In this document: one piece after another, positions 33,421-46,200 of the stretch
Numbering within the stretch: position 1 is the stretch's first letter
Layout: each line of letters starts with the position of its first letter
NCBI GenBank assembly: GCA_015501595.1
Contig: JADNRX010000066.1
Location: 124,001-188,000 of the forward strand
Length of the DNA: 64,000 nucleotides
Reading direction: 5' to 3'
Origin: Hymenopellis radicata
Lineage: Eukaryota; Basidiomycota; Agaricomycetes; Agaricales; Physalacriaceae
Made by a program: the position numbers and the translations under genes
The notes under the pieces: generated by a model
The model's input: only the letters and a program-made list of their open reading frames with translations
Databases searched by the model: none
What the model was told of the DNA's origin: nothing

Positions 33421-34512
33421 ATGACGCGCAAGACGACGTGCAGGAAACATGCTAAAGCTACTGCTGAATCAAGATTTGGTGAGTTGCTTTTACCAATTCT
33501 ACTGTAAACCAACATATATGCTCCAGAAATCGTCGTCAGCGTGAAGAAGACTCGCAAAGGCCTTCTCTACAGAACCAAATGGGACAACAGTACAGTGTTC
33601 ACGTAAGTTGAGTAATTGAGGTGTTTACCACAGCTGATTTTACTTGTAGAGATGAACCAATGTCGTCTTTTCGTACTCGGGCGGCTAAGGCACATATCAA
33701 GAGGTTCTGGGATAACTTGAAGAGCCAAGATCCCTCAATCAATCCGCAAATGCTCAAACTTTGCGTTATGTACCCCGCCAGCCCTGACTTCATTGGTGCG
33801 TATTAGTGCATATCAATTTCCTTTCTCTTACTTATGTTGTCCAGCCAACGAGACCAAGGAACAGGTCTCCCCCCCCCCAGAGGCCTCTCCCGCCCCAGAA
33901 ACCGATCCCGCCCCAGAAACTGATTCCGCCTCAGAAACTGATCTCCCTCCAGAAACCAATCCCGCCCCAGAGATCCCTCACAGACTACCTTCACTGGCAG
34001 AGCCTCAGCGTCATGAATCAGTTCTAGGTATTTGGGCTTCCTGGCTCGCAGAGGAAACAGCTATCCCCATGGAACGAGTCTATGTATTAGATCGGCATCA
34101 AGCACTTCTCCTCCAGCACACATCGGGCTTCCAGTACTACGGGATTGAGTCGGCCAAGATATGCCTACAACTGTGCTGTGTGACCATCGGCGCTCCTTGG
34201 GAGGATCTCTCGTCGGTTGCCCAAAATGAAGTCTTCAGTCATCCCATAGAATGGCCAACAAACGGTTTATTTGTCGTGGTCAATCCGGAAACAACCCTCG
34301 AGAAGACATTGGTTCCCAATGACAATGTGAGTTATATTTGTCGTCGATGTTTACTTAGTGGCTCATATGCCGCACAGGAGCAGTCTCCTCTTGATATAAC
34401 TCATGCAGTAACGGAAGGGACTAACATCATACGTTTCATTCAACTTAGTCAGATGCCACTGAAAATGTACTTTGTTCGTGCTGTCCATGTACGATTAGTT
34501 CCAGTCATTTGA
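33421..34512 (+). CDS. Unknown 298-residue protein with Pro-Glu-Thr repeats, five exons
   Basis: Five exons (33421-33478, 33527-33602, 33650-33795, 33845-34326, 34378-34512) join through four canonical introns of 47-51 nt with consistent phases to give 298 residues. The N-terminus is basic (MTRKTTCRKHAKATAESRFE). After SFRTRAAKAHIKRFWDNLKS comes a linker of five 6-residue repeats (PAPETD-like, 18-nt units at about 33888-33975) preceded by a run of ten C. The C-terminal half (WASWLAEETAIPMERVYVLD, EWPTNGLFVVVNPETTLEKT, GTNIIRFIQLSQ) looks globular and ends in a hydrophobic strand. No catalytic motif is recognised. It is one of the few undamaged genes here and may belong to a mushroom-specific repeated family. 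Confidence 0.7.
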
Positions 34513-35056
34513 CACCACACCACCAATGTTCATACTATACAATGTCCGTTTCAATCCTCACTTGTAGCACACACTTGTTAAATCACACACTCATTACAGG
34601 ATGATCTACTGTCTGTGAAGGTTGTGCAGATACAATACATGTATCTATGAAGGTGCCTAAAGGTGCCCGAAATTGTAAGAGACCCTGAGTGGAGCACAGT
34701 GCTTGGTGAAGAGTCAGTTCAGATGTCGGCGCGGCGTGAAATGCTCAAAAGAGCAATTCACATACCAGCGACGAAATCGGTGCGAGATCGGCGTGGATGT
34801 TGTAGTCCGATAAGGTGTGCCCATCCTCGAGCTGCTTTCCGCGAAGATGAGGCGCTGCTGGTCGGCCGCTGCTAATCGTCGCACTGTGACAGCACTAGAG
34901 GAAGGCTCCACCATTCCGAATCTCGTCCCAAGGCGAAAGAGCACATCGAGGAGTACCGAGAATGACGGCGCCGGTGTATAGACGACGTGGGGTACACCTG
35001 TACCAGTCTAGGAAGCGACTTGGGCTGTGAAGAGGGTCTAAATAGGTAAATTAATG
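34513..35056. other. No recognisable gene
   Basis: Only short frames occur on both strands. The minus strand at 34700-35000 may contain further exons of the SINE-interrupted gene that follows. Confidence 0.4.
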
Positions 35057-36223
35057 TCAGAACGTTCGAGCACAAAAATGAAAAACTCGCCACGGCAACA
35101 CAATGCTAAAGGCTCCGCGAGAGGCACCGAGCTGGGACAAAACTTGCTCCTCCGAGAAGACGAAGTTCCAAGTTGACATTTGATTGTCCGTAGCGAGCAC
35201 GGCGGCGGCGGCGGCGGGTTGGATGCGAGAGGGCTGCGCAACATTCAAGAGCGTGGTGAGAGGGTCATCCATGCGTTCCAGGACATCAGCGCGTGTTGAG
35301 TCCAAAATCGACAAAGCTTGAGAGGCAGGATTCTAGAGGCGATGGCGGCAGCGGCGCCATGAGCTCATGATAGATGTTACTTCCCAACGACTTGAGCAAT
35401 GCGACGAGGCAGCTACAAGTCGTTTGGTACAGTAAGGTGAGTAAATGACTAATTACTTACCTCTCCTTGGCATTTTTGTCCTTAAGCTTGGCGTCACGTT
35501 GATGAAGGTCTGAGCAGCGTGCTCACACAGAGCATGTTGGGGTTAGCATGTTGGGGTTTTAGTAGGTATGGGCCTGAGTAAAACTCTGGGTTGTCGGGTT
35601 CGAGCCCTACACAGCGGTAATTACAACCGTGTGCGGTAACGCATTTTGACTGACGCCTCCCCTCTCTCCACTATGAAGTTCGAAGACCGGTGATATCGGT
35701 TAACGAATTTGGTCAGGGCGCTGCCCTGACAGCATACATCCAAAAAAAAAAGGTCTCTGGCTGCGACAGGCCGCTCTTCAGCGTCGCTCGCGGTTGGGAT
35801 GGGCAGCTTGCCGGTGTCAGAGGACGGATGACCACTTGGGGAGGCATTGGTGGTGGGGCTGTCTGGGGTCTAACGGCGGCGGCCAACTTTTCAGCCTCGT
35901 CGATATTTGGAAGCAGCACGGTAATGTCAGAAGGTGGGCTCGCTGCCGGGGAGACGTTGGTTGGTTTCTGCAAAGATGTCAGGTTGGCTGTAGTGATGAG
36001 AACGACGAATACGCACTGTCATCTCACCACGATTGACCAGATTATCCATCAATGCGCGCCTGATGCGCTGTTCTTCCTTCAGCTCGCCGCCGCGGATTGC
36101 CTGAGATTGAGAGGCCTGGTCAAATGTGAGTAATGGCACCTGCAAGAAGATTATGATCACTCACAGACCTGCTGGCAGCACAGGCTCGAACTGCGTGTTT
36201 TCAGAGTGCGCCCAGGGCGCCAT
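35057..36223 (-). pseudogene. Unknown gene interrupted by a SINE-like insertion
   Basis: The minus strand starts MAPWAHSENTQFEPVLPAG (ATG at 36223), continues ASQSQAIRGGELKEEQRIRR then ALMDNLVNRGEM, splices to KPTNVSPAASPPSDITVLLP and a Pro-rich run, and reaches RATLKSGLSQPE just before an inserted A-tract. Below the insertion LHQRDAKLKDKNAKE and then ILDSTRADVLERMDDPLTTL and FSEEQVLSQLGASRGAFSIV are readable. The composition is that of a real protein; no family is recognised. Phase does not fit at the first intron, so at least one indel is present. Confidence 0.4.
35512..35749 (+). mobile_element. SINE-like retroposon with B box and A-tail
   Basis: A 238-bp segment is flanked by AAGGTCT (35505-35511 and 35750-35756) and ends in ten A (35742-35751). 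Near its 5' end it has an exact RNA polymerase III B box (GGTTCGAGCCC, 35597-35607) preceded by an A-box-like TTAGTAGGTATGG, and near its 3' end a hairpin (GTCAGGGC, loop GCT, GCCCTGAC at 35712-35730). It splits a minus-strand gene. The A box is a poor match and the right duplication overlaps the A-tail. Confidence 0.5.
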
Positions 36224-36324
36224 GTTGTAGTTGTGAGAGTGAAAGAGCGTCGTGATCGCGGACGTAATGCGTTCCCGCGTTACAGAGCGGCATGGGTGAA
36301 GCCGAGCGCTGAAGATCGAGAAAG

Positions 36325-39255
36325 ATGTCTAGTAGTCTCGAACCAGCCGCTCAACGCCAGTTTTTTGCCCGTCCCTCGAAACCCGAAATTTCACCTCCTT
36401 CGACGCATCCGTTCGCCATGCACAAGTCTGCTGTTTCGCTTCTCTCGTCATTACGGCCGTCTCTCTTGGAGAGCCGGTGTTGCTCACTGGTGAAACGGGT
36501 ACGGGGAAGACTAGTGTCGTGACGCACCTGTCGGGTTTGCTGCGAAAGCCTCTGGTGTCTCTTAACTTGTCGCATCAAACAGACTCCTTGGATCTTTTAG
36601 GTGGCTCCAAACCTGTGGACGCGCGTGTTCCGGCTTCGGCTCTGCAGCAGCGTTTCCTGGATTTGTTTGGGTCTACATTTAGTCGACGGAAGAACGAGAA
36701 GTTTGGACTGAAGTCAGGAAAGCTGTTAGTGATGGAAAATGACAACGGGCCATGGGCCTGTGGAAGGAGAGCGCGAGACTGGCACTGGACAGACTGCGAG
36801 CGAAAGCAGGAGAACCTCCGTACGCTTTCCATCTCATCTTTAACAGATAACTAAGTAGAGTTTAGGGGAAACGAGAGAACGACTTTAGCGCGTCCGAAGT
36901 CAATTGGAACGCGTTCGAGAATGGCGTTGGAGAGTTCGAAGTTCACCATGTGCTTGGAAAGAGCAAGTTCGCTTTTGACTTGGTCGAGGGACCTTTAGTC
37001 AAAGCTGTCAAAAACGGCGAATGGTCAGCTCAGCCTTGCCATGTGTGGGTTCGTAACTAACGTTGGCATCACCTAGGGTTCTCTTAGATCAATCTTGCAA
37101 ACTCGGCGTTTCCCAGTTCTCATCGAAGGTCCTACCTCGAGTAGTAAAAGCAGCTCCGTCGAGTATCTGGCCAAGAAGACGGGCCATCGGTTTGTTCGTA
37201 TTAACAACTTATCGCTCCGTCATATGGCAAGAAGATTGTCACCGTGTTTCGCGAGCTTCAGAACCGACGCCGGTCTGGACGGGTCTTTGAAAGCAAATTT
37301 GGGTTCGCCACCCTCCGAGATCTCTTCCGATGGGCTGGTCGAGAGGCCATGTCTTATCAGGAACCGCGGACAACGGGTATATGCTGCTCGCCGAGCGTGC
37401 GCGCCGCTTGGACGACAAGGTTGTGGTAAAGGAAGCGATCGAGAAAGTGATGGGAGTTCAGCAACGATGAGGCGGCCTTAGACAGTCTTGAGAACCCCTC
37501 CAAGGACATGGAATCATTCGGATGCGGCAAGACTTCCGTGTGTCAAGTGTTCGCGACCTCGAATGGTCAGAATCTTGATACCCTCAATTGCCAAGGCACG
37601 GAGACGGCTGACCTGATAGGTGGCCTCCGGCCTATCCGCAATCGCTCCTCCCTTGAAGCCGATGTATTCCGCGATGCTTCGACGTTCCTGCGGCAGATTG
37701 GACGACTGCCTGAGCATGTCTCTTTGGAATCCTTGGCTGTCGAACTCAACACCCTGCGCCATGCGTCCTCGCCATACTCCGAAGTTGAAACCATGTGCCG
37801 ACGCATTGGACGTCTCAATGCCATTTTCGAGTGGCATAACGGACCTCTCGTCGAAGCCATGGAAGGTGGTGACCTTTCCTTCCTGACGAAATATCATTGG
37901 CGGATGATTCAGTTCTGGAGCGATTGAACAGTGTCTTTGAATCCTCCAGGACGATGGTTTTGGCCGAGAAGGTGGTGACCATGCGAGCGACGCTGCACTC
38001 GCGGCTGTCGACGCATTCAATCTTGTCGCTAACACGAATCCGGGTGGTGATTATGGCGAGAAGGAGTTGTCACCTGCTCTTCGTAATCGTTTCGTTGAGA
38101 TATGGGCGCCATCTGTTGACAACCGAGTTGACCTTCAGCTCATCGTAAGCCGTACGTGGCAGAGCGATGAGCTTAAGAGATGCACCTCACCCATACTCGA
38201 CTTCGTCGACTGGTTGTGTGGCGTCGCGGGTGACCGCTCACTCATGAATCTGAGGGATGTCCTCGTACGTGGGATTGTGTACGCTCTATTGACTCGTCTC
38301 ATCCTTTTTCTCTAGGCGTGGGTAGACTTCTCCAACCGTGTCTTCGCTAAAGTATACCGGGGGATATCATCTTCGTATGTCCTAAGTTTGCGTTGTGTAC
38401 AACCCTTCTGACTTGACTTCAGCATCATGCCGCTCATATGACGTATATTGACAGCTTGGCATCCATGTCTCAACTCCGGAGCGCCTAGTTCCCGTGTTTG
38501 GCAACATTCATGCCCGCATACTACCCTCGACCCCTCCACATTTTTGCAACTCAGCTCCTTCGCGATCTTGAAAGGACAATACGCATCACTTGGCGTCAGC
38601 TTCAACTTCAACGCACCGACCACCCAAGACAACGCTACTCGAGTCATTCGTGCGTGTCAACTTCCTAAACCTCTCCTTCTCGAGGGTAGTCCAGGGGTGG
38701 GGAAGACCAGCCTTGTTACAGCTCTGGCCGCTGCTGCTGGTCACTCGCTTTGTCGCATAACTGTCAGATCAGACTGATCTCGCCGATCTGTTTGGTTCTG
38801 ACCTTTCCGTCGAAGGCGGCAGTCCAGGAGAGTTTGCTTGGAAGAATGCCGAATTCCTGAATGCATTTGTGGAGGGACATTGGGTCCTACTCAACGAGAT
38901 GAACCTCGCGCCTCGAGCGTATTCTGTCGGCATCTCTTTCCTGATGTTGATGGCGAAATCTTGGAACGAATGGTCACGTTCAACGCAACCTTGAACGACG
39001 AAGTCGCCACGAGACGTACGTTTGGGAGAGAAGGTGACTAGTCCTTGGGAGTTCAACTTGTCGGACGTCATTCGATGGGGAACTTGCTTCTCCCATTGTA
39101 AACCATTGGACCCTACGACATCGCTGCGTGCAGTTTATCTCCACCGGTTCAGAAACTGGGATGACCGTTCTCGAGCCCGCGGACTCTATGAAACCGTGTT
39201 CAACACCTCTACATCCTACGTTCGCAAACCCCATCCCTTCTACTTCCCCCGATCT
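36325..39255 (+). pseudogene. MDN1: Midasin (Rea1) fragment, AAA ATPase modules
   Basis: Pieces in at least eight frames reproduce consecutive AAA modules of midasin, the dynein-like ATPase that strips assembly factors from pre-60S ribosomes. They are Walker A VLLTGETGTGKTSVVTHLSG (36477-36525) with SLNLSHQTDSLDLLGGSKPV; LIEGPTSSSKSSSVEYLAKK then TGHRFVRINN; GYMLLAERARRLDD; GCGKTSVCQVFA with NCQGTETADLIGGLRPIRNR; SPALRNRFVEIWAP; and LLEGSPGVGKTSLVTALAAA with HWVLLNEMNLAP. In the second module the Walker A Lys-Thr is changed to SKSS. Midasin is usually near 4,500-5,000 residues; only about 900 are represented. The linker, D/E-rich and MIDAS domains are absent. This copy cannot supply the essential function. 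Confidence 0.8.
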
Positions 39256-39289
39256 CTACCATTGACATGCATGCAGATGCTTCAATTCG

Positions 39290-39786
39290 CACCCGCTGGA
39301 GAAGCAGTTCCCGCCGCTGCTTCGACGCCGGTGCAACATTCTTCTTCCATACCTACAGCAACTCCCGCAGCGCAAGCCCGGCGTCGAGGCCCGTCACTTT
39401 TGAATAGCTTAGTTTACAGCACCATCAAGCCCTGCAGCGCCGCCACCAGCTGCGCCAAGCCCTAATCTTGACGAGATTATTGACAAGGAGCGTGAAAAGG
39501 AGGCTATTATCGAAGACGACGATACGGAGATGGCAGACTTTGATCTTTGCAGATACTGGCAGGTAGGTACCCGTCACCCTCGACTGTTCGAGCTAACCGC
39601 TTCGCAGAAGAAACGTTCGAAATTTCCACTGTTGTATCGTATCGCACTAGATATCCCGCCAATCCGGGCATCAGCGGTACCTTGCGAGCGTGTTTTCGCT
39701 TCGAGTAAGGAGACAGACACCCTAGGACGCTCTCGGTTGAAGCTTCAATGGCGGAGAACAGTCTCAACGACCTGTTTGCTCTCATG
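39290..39786 (+). pseudogene. hAT transposase C-terminal fragment (second copy)
   Basis: An exon ending DDDTEMADFDLCRYWQ is joined across a canonical intron (39563-39607) to KKRSKFPLLYRIALDIPPIR and ASAVPCERVFASSKETD, the hAT dimerisation domain. The intron falls at the same codon as in the hAT gene at 10843-10891, and both donors read CTGGCAG|GTAGGTAC or TGGCAG|GTAGGTAC. The frame then shifts ([14 protein letters not shown]). No upstream catalytic part remains; the fragment lies between the midasin and PRP22 relics. Confidence 0.7.
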
Positions 39787-39799
39787 ATCAGTACCTGCT

Positions 39800-40593
<794 letters not shown>

Positions 40594-40799
40594 TGAAGTA
40601 GTGGGATGACGTAGGGTCTGGATGCCTGCAGTACGTCCATGGTCAGCTCGTCGCCAACCATGTCTCTCACAGCAATTCTGGCATCAAGTATGCGCCGCGG
40701 AGCTGCCGTATGTTTCCCTGCGCATGAATATGGCCCAGATGCGACCGTCTGACCAGCACGGTTGCTAACTGCTGCTTCATCGAAAATGCCTTATCCTCA

Positions 40800-41290
40800 G
40801 TATGCACCCCAAACACAAAAAGAAGAGCGCCCCAGCGTTGAACGGTACTACCAAAGCCGATAGCTCGAAACCGGTGGTGGACGATGTGTTCTTGCAGGAG
40901 ATTGGTGACTTACATACACATACTCGCGTGCGTCATGTGTATCGTAGTCTGGCTAGGAGAGACTATTGGTGACTTGGTATCAGAGAAGAAGGTGCGGGAA
41001 CGACCTTGGGAGGACGACAGGGAACCGAAGAGAAGCGAAGGTCGGCGTCTCCACCTCGGCGACGCAGTCTATGGCTCGTGGGGGGTCGCATCACTGTCGA
41101 CGACAAGCCCATTTTAGACAAGATATACATGGGCCGTGTCTCTGGCGTGAAGGAATTCGGAGCCTTCGTGACTCTTGAAGGCAGGGCGTGTAGAAGGTAA
41201 GCTCAATCATTATCCTAATAACTTTTACATTCAACTCACTACATGTCAGGCCTCGTCCATGTCTCAAATATACAAACTGTTATGGCCCTC
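40800..41290 (+). pseudogene. PRP22: PRP22/DHX8 N-terminal fragment with S1 domain
   Basis: The frames give VVDDVFLQEIG, GDLVSEKKVRERP, RRSASPPRRR and then ITVDDKPILDKIYMGRVSGV followed by KEFGAFVTLEG, the S1 RNA-binding domain of Prp22, with SGLVHVSNIQ slightly later in another frame. In an intact gene this part precedes the helicase core; here it follows it by 500 bp. Frames change at least three times. Confidence 0.65.
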
Positions 41291-42649
41291 AAATTCAAAC
41301 TGTATGGACTCCGTCAGATCCAGATCTCGCCCGAGATATAACCCTGGACGAAATGGGCGTCCACCCATTTCATTCTTCCTTTCCCCTCCACTCTCACCTG
41401 CCTCTTACACTCGCTCAATACGGCTACGATGTCAACGCCGGCGGGGATCGCTAGCTCGTCATCGTGTCCTTTTGGTAGGTGTCTGCCTACCGTCAGGTCC
41501 GAACTTGTACTCATTGTGAACAGGTTGTCAAGACGTCAGAATCTCACTATTCGATGACTCTCGCCGCCACCTATAAGATCCCCCGGTAACGCAGGACGAC
41601 CTTGTCAACATGTTCAACTTGATGGAACTTGGACTCGGGGCGCCGCTCGTCAGCGTCGAGGGCTACGATGATGCTGCCAAGTCACGGTACGTTGAACTTT
41701 CTCGGCGCACATGTTAGTTGATTGACTTACCCTTCTTTAGACTGCCTTTCAATTTCTTCGAGACCTGTCGTTACCCTTGGTCAGTCCCACCTTCGTCTCG
41801 TCCTTGAGACTGTCTTAGAACGTATTTACTTCAACAACACCGACACGAGTGTGTTGTCTTGAAGGTGTTCCTTCAATTGACCTTGACCCCTGTTCATGAC
41901 TTGTCTGTAGATCCTTCATACCATCAAGACATCGATGCCTCTGGACTTATGCTTGTCGACCGCGCCTCCTGGCACAGGGTCGCTATACTTTTCTCTCTCT
42001 CAAGTATGTCGGCTTCAATTCTCGTTGTGTATTGGATACTAACTGCATTCCCTCGTCTAGTCCGACAGCTCGTTGAGGTGAGATCTCTTCTTCGTTGTCG
42101 TTGTGCTGACGTTCTTGGGTAGACGTCTCTCCGATGACCATCCTCTGTTCGATGTACTGTAAGTCAGCATCACTTTCCTCGGCTTGAGACATCGACTTAC
42201 CTGTCGTCAGCCTCCATGTTGAGGACGACCAAGGCCGCCATTGTGGAATATCTTCGTCGGCGCTGGCTTCAAGTCGTTCGCTTTTCATCGTCTGGTATCT
42301 TCAACTTTGACAACGACAAAGACCCTTGTTGAACGAAGATCCTATTCGACGCGGTCTTTTACATTTACAACAGGTATGTCGGTTCTCTCACCTGTGTTCC
42401 TTAATGTCATGCGCGCGTAGGATATGCCGCCCTTGGCGTCTTCCAGTCCGTCCATCCTCTTGCTATTTGTGATGCTACTATCAGCAAATGGCAACGAGTC
42501 TGAACTCTTAACAAGCGTATGCGGGAAAAGTGGCCCACCGGTTACGCGCCGCCGTGTCCAGTTCAACTTTCATGGTCTGTATTTTATTAGTTATGGTGGT
42601 GTTTATAAGTAAGTAGAAACAGATGCAAGTGACCGTCTCTGAGACGAAA
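41291..42649. other. Unidentified coding-like remnants
   Basis: After the S1 relic come plus-strand pieces such as DLVNMFNLMELGLGAPLVSV (about 41590-41680) and GYAALGVFQSVHPLAICDAT (about 42419-42478), with plausible short introns between them, but they cannot be assigned to a family or joined. Confidence 0.3.
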
Positions 42650-43249
42650 TATAAAATATAGTCATCGCACTCTAAAGGGCGACCCGCCTGCTTGCTCACA
42701 TGCAATGCAATCCAAAGGGCGGAATCGCTGGAATAGTCTTCCACAATGAGCTCGTGGCTAGCGCGATTTCGTTTGCGTCGTTATACTTGACAACGCTTGT
42801 GGCAATGATGGCGGCGGGTGAGGAAGTCAGCCTTGGGTCATCGTTGATGTTGACTGCAATCATTGCGACGACATCGGAGCCGTCGGAATTGAGAGACGCG
42901 CTGTGGACATCGGCGTCCCGGAATGCAGTTGTCAGATTGAGCTTCCGCAGATTATCGCCCGCTTAGACTCCGTCGACATAGAGAATATAGAGGTTGTCAC
43001 TGGTGGTGTTTAGAACTTAGGATGAATATCGTGGATTACTTATGAGCACAAACTTACGCGGCAAAAGTAGCGAGGGGGGACGTGCGCTGGAAAGATCGGC
43101 GATGTTACTAAAGGGACCCCGCGAGCGCCGACGAACGCAGGGCCACTAGGCAGGGCTTCTGCTCCAGTCCAGATCCACTGGGTGCTGTAGAATGACAGGC
43201 TTGGTACGTGGGCTGCGAGTGTTCCTGGTCGCTGTGCGTGTAGTGGCAA
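42650..43249 (-). pseudogene. Secreted galactose-binding-like domain protein, relic
   Basis: The minus strand reads SFYSTQWIWTGAEALPSGPA, then TTSDNLYILYVDGV, an in-frame TAA, and AGDNLRKLNLTTAFRDADVH with NINDDPRLTSSPAAIIATSV. The W-I-W-T…LYVDG…AGL-IA pattern resembles the beta-sandwich found in fungal secreted carbohydrate-binding proteins. The stop codon inside the core marks it as a relic. Assignment is tentative. Confidence 0.35.
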
Positions 43250-46200
43250 TCAGGTGTCATATTAGCATACGCATGTGAACACGCGAGCCAGCGACGTCCA
43301 TGCAGAGTAGCAGCGAAAAGGTATGCTGGAAGAGGCCCAGATACATTATGCTCTTTGTAGGGGATTGTGGTTCGTACCTTGACTGAACATGGCCTCGCTC
43401 GTCTTCAAATCTTGAGCGCGTTCGAGCGCGAGCCTTACCGCCAACAACCGCGTCTGGGTCATTGTATACCCCAGACAAATCAACTTTAGTTTGGATGATG
43501 TTGCATTGTAACAGCAGTCGACGAATTCTCAATATGAAAGGTTGGGACATCCGGTGAAGCGACGATGAGAGGGAAAAGGTATTTTGGCTGCAGATGCGAA
43601 TGTCGTCCCTAGCGCTTCAAGCTTCGAGAGTCAAGAGAATGGTAAGGCTTCTAGGTGTGACAGTGGGAAGACCAAAAAATATCGGCAATGTGGGTGGCTG
43701 GAGGGTTTGATGAGATGTCGATACACCGGAGGACGGAAAGTTGGAAGTTTGTACGCGCCTCCCGTGGTCCTGGAGATGCGAGTAAAACGAGACGTCCGAA
43801 TACGTGCGGGCGCTTCAACCCCAACGCGTCCAAAACCGTATTGAAAGCCTTCGGCAGTCCCATGCCTCGGGGTCTATCAGCATCCCACTCTGCCCATGCT
43901 CGCGCGCGCCGCATCGGATTTGTCGCGGCGTCAAAATTAAACTAAGTCAAGGAGAAAGGTTGGATACCAGTAAAAACGCACCGCCGAAAATCTTCAAAGA
44001 TCACGTCCAACACCAGTCTCCCCTACGATGTCGGCGAAGATAGGTGTTCTGAGGTGAGAAGGACAATGGTGGCATCGATAGTCCCAGATCATGACCGCAG
44101 GTTGAATAAGTTGAATGAATAATGCAACGTCGACTGGAGTAATGGCAAAGGAGGCTCGGCAGAGCGTCAGGAGCAGTTTTGAGTCTTGGAGGATATACGA
44201 ATCGACGGTTCGCCTACGGCACGACTTCCAGACATAGCAGGACACTATTTCGCATAGATGAGTCAATGCTTTGTCGAGAATAACTGAATACGCACCAAGC
44301 CTGTAGTTCTGGTGGCAAGTGTTTTACAAATCTGTATCTCGGCGCTTTTGACGTTCGTTCGCGACAGTCCTCTGGATGCCAGTAGTTCGGCGATCTATCA
44401 ATCTGACAACGTCCATAGGCCGAAAAATCCAAATGAGAAAAACAAAGACGTACGCAGAGATATTGAGGAGACATTTATTTGACCTCACCACCTTGTTGAA
44501 TATCCTACTCTCCATTTATCTCTCGTTGGCCGAAGGATTTATCCGCGCGACGGTTTCTTCCAGAGGCGTGACGCGTATCGAGCTCATATGCTCAGTGATG
44601 ATGAGCTATGAGCTATGAGCTATTGGCAGGAAGGAAAGAGTGAAACGATCGAAACGATCGACGTCTTCTTTCTCCCATCATCATCCTCCCTCTGGCCGGA
44701 CCGGGAACACGACTTAGTGCATGGCGTGAAAGCTGGAATTCGCCACTTATAATGCTTTCACACCCAGCCGTTCCTGATCTTGTGCCGGTTTCAACCTACC
44801 TACCTACCGACAACTGTTAAAACTATGAGGCTAGCGTTAGGTACGTTGTCCATGCTCTTATCGCGCAGTTTCTTGTACTCATGGCCAGATTGCAGGTTGT
44901 TCCGATGTAAACTTTAACTAGTCTTCGAAATAAATACGGCTCTTCATAATCGCGCGATCCAGGATGCGGCCTGGATGCCTCAAACTACCTGCGCACGAGC
45001 GTGTTCGCTTTATGAACGACCCCTCTTACCCAGCCACGAGGTGCGAGTACTTTCGACTCGACATTATGCCATGCTTACCGAGATCGTTATATTAGTTTTT
45101 CTTCTCGCCACTGGTAGTTACACTAAGTCTCTTGTACAAAGCTTTCCCTGCGTACTTACTTGCCGCGTACAGTCTTTCCCGGTCCAGGCACCAGGGCGGA
45201 ACCAGGCTATCCTCAAGGTTGCCATGCCTCAGCGACACCGAAACCTTCTCGCGAATCGCCATAACGGCTAGGATACAACGTGCGTCCAAGCGCAAGGACG
45301 TCTCTCGCAAGACGATTTCAAGTTCCGTGCCCCGGACAACAGGATATATCACCGCAATGACGGACAAGCGAGAACCTCTTTAGAAAGAGGGGTTCGACGC
45401 CTTCCATGTTCGTATCGCGTCACCGTCTTCTTTCTGCTGTAATATGACTTGCACCGTAGCATTCATTTCTAGGGAGCAGCTCATTCGGCGTAGGTCGGAT
45501 CGCTGAAATTCTGTTCAGCAACCAATGGGGCCTCATCGACATCGACTAAAGACCGGTCACCGTACGGTACTCACGGATTCCCAAAATCGGAGACCACCAA
45601 CATCCTTGCTATCGCTGTAAGGAGGCTCCCTGGACCCCTTCACATTACGGTTACTGTGGAGGGAAACGCGGTCTACAAAACACATATGGTACATTGCAGT
45701 GCGAATGATCCCTCGAAGCTCGAAGCGGACTCAACGCGACTGTTTGAAACCCGTATGATAGGTCTACTGACCGGATACAACGGCAAGGTCAGATACCCCA
45801 TCACTCTCCTCGGTCGCTTAAGCTTAAGCGACCTACATAGCTCGCTCTCGACTGGGATGCCCCCCGTCCGCGCGGACAGCTGTGGCCTGCCCTCTCCTCC
45901 ATCTGTTAACGGAGAAAATAATCAGGTGCGCAACTACAATAAGACGGGAAGAGAATAATTACACCCTGTTACAGCATCCGATGGCGCTAGAGCACACATG
46001 TAAGATGTACACAAGAGGATGAAGAGCAACTTGCCCTGGAAACACATAGGCGAGTGTGTTCAGTAATTACATTTACTCCCAAGCACTCATTCGTCGCCAG
46101 CGTAGCCTAGCAGTTGCCCTGAAGCATATGTGCCGTCTTCGCAAAGTTTTCCATTTTTAGTCAGATGGTGGCGGGGAAATCATTGTTTGCTGTTTGAGGG

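Noticed and set aside
35556..35625. Possible tRNA around GGTTCGAGCCC
   Set aside because: No 7-bp acceptor stem or anticodon arm can be formed; better explained as the head of a SINE-like insertion.
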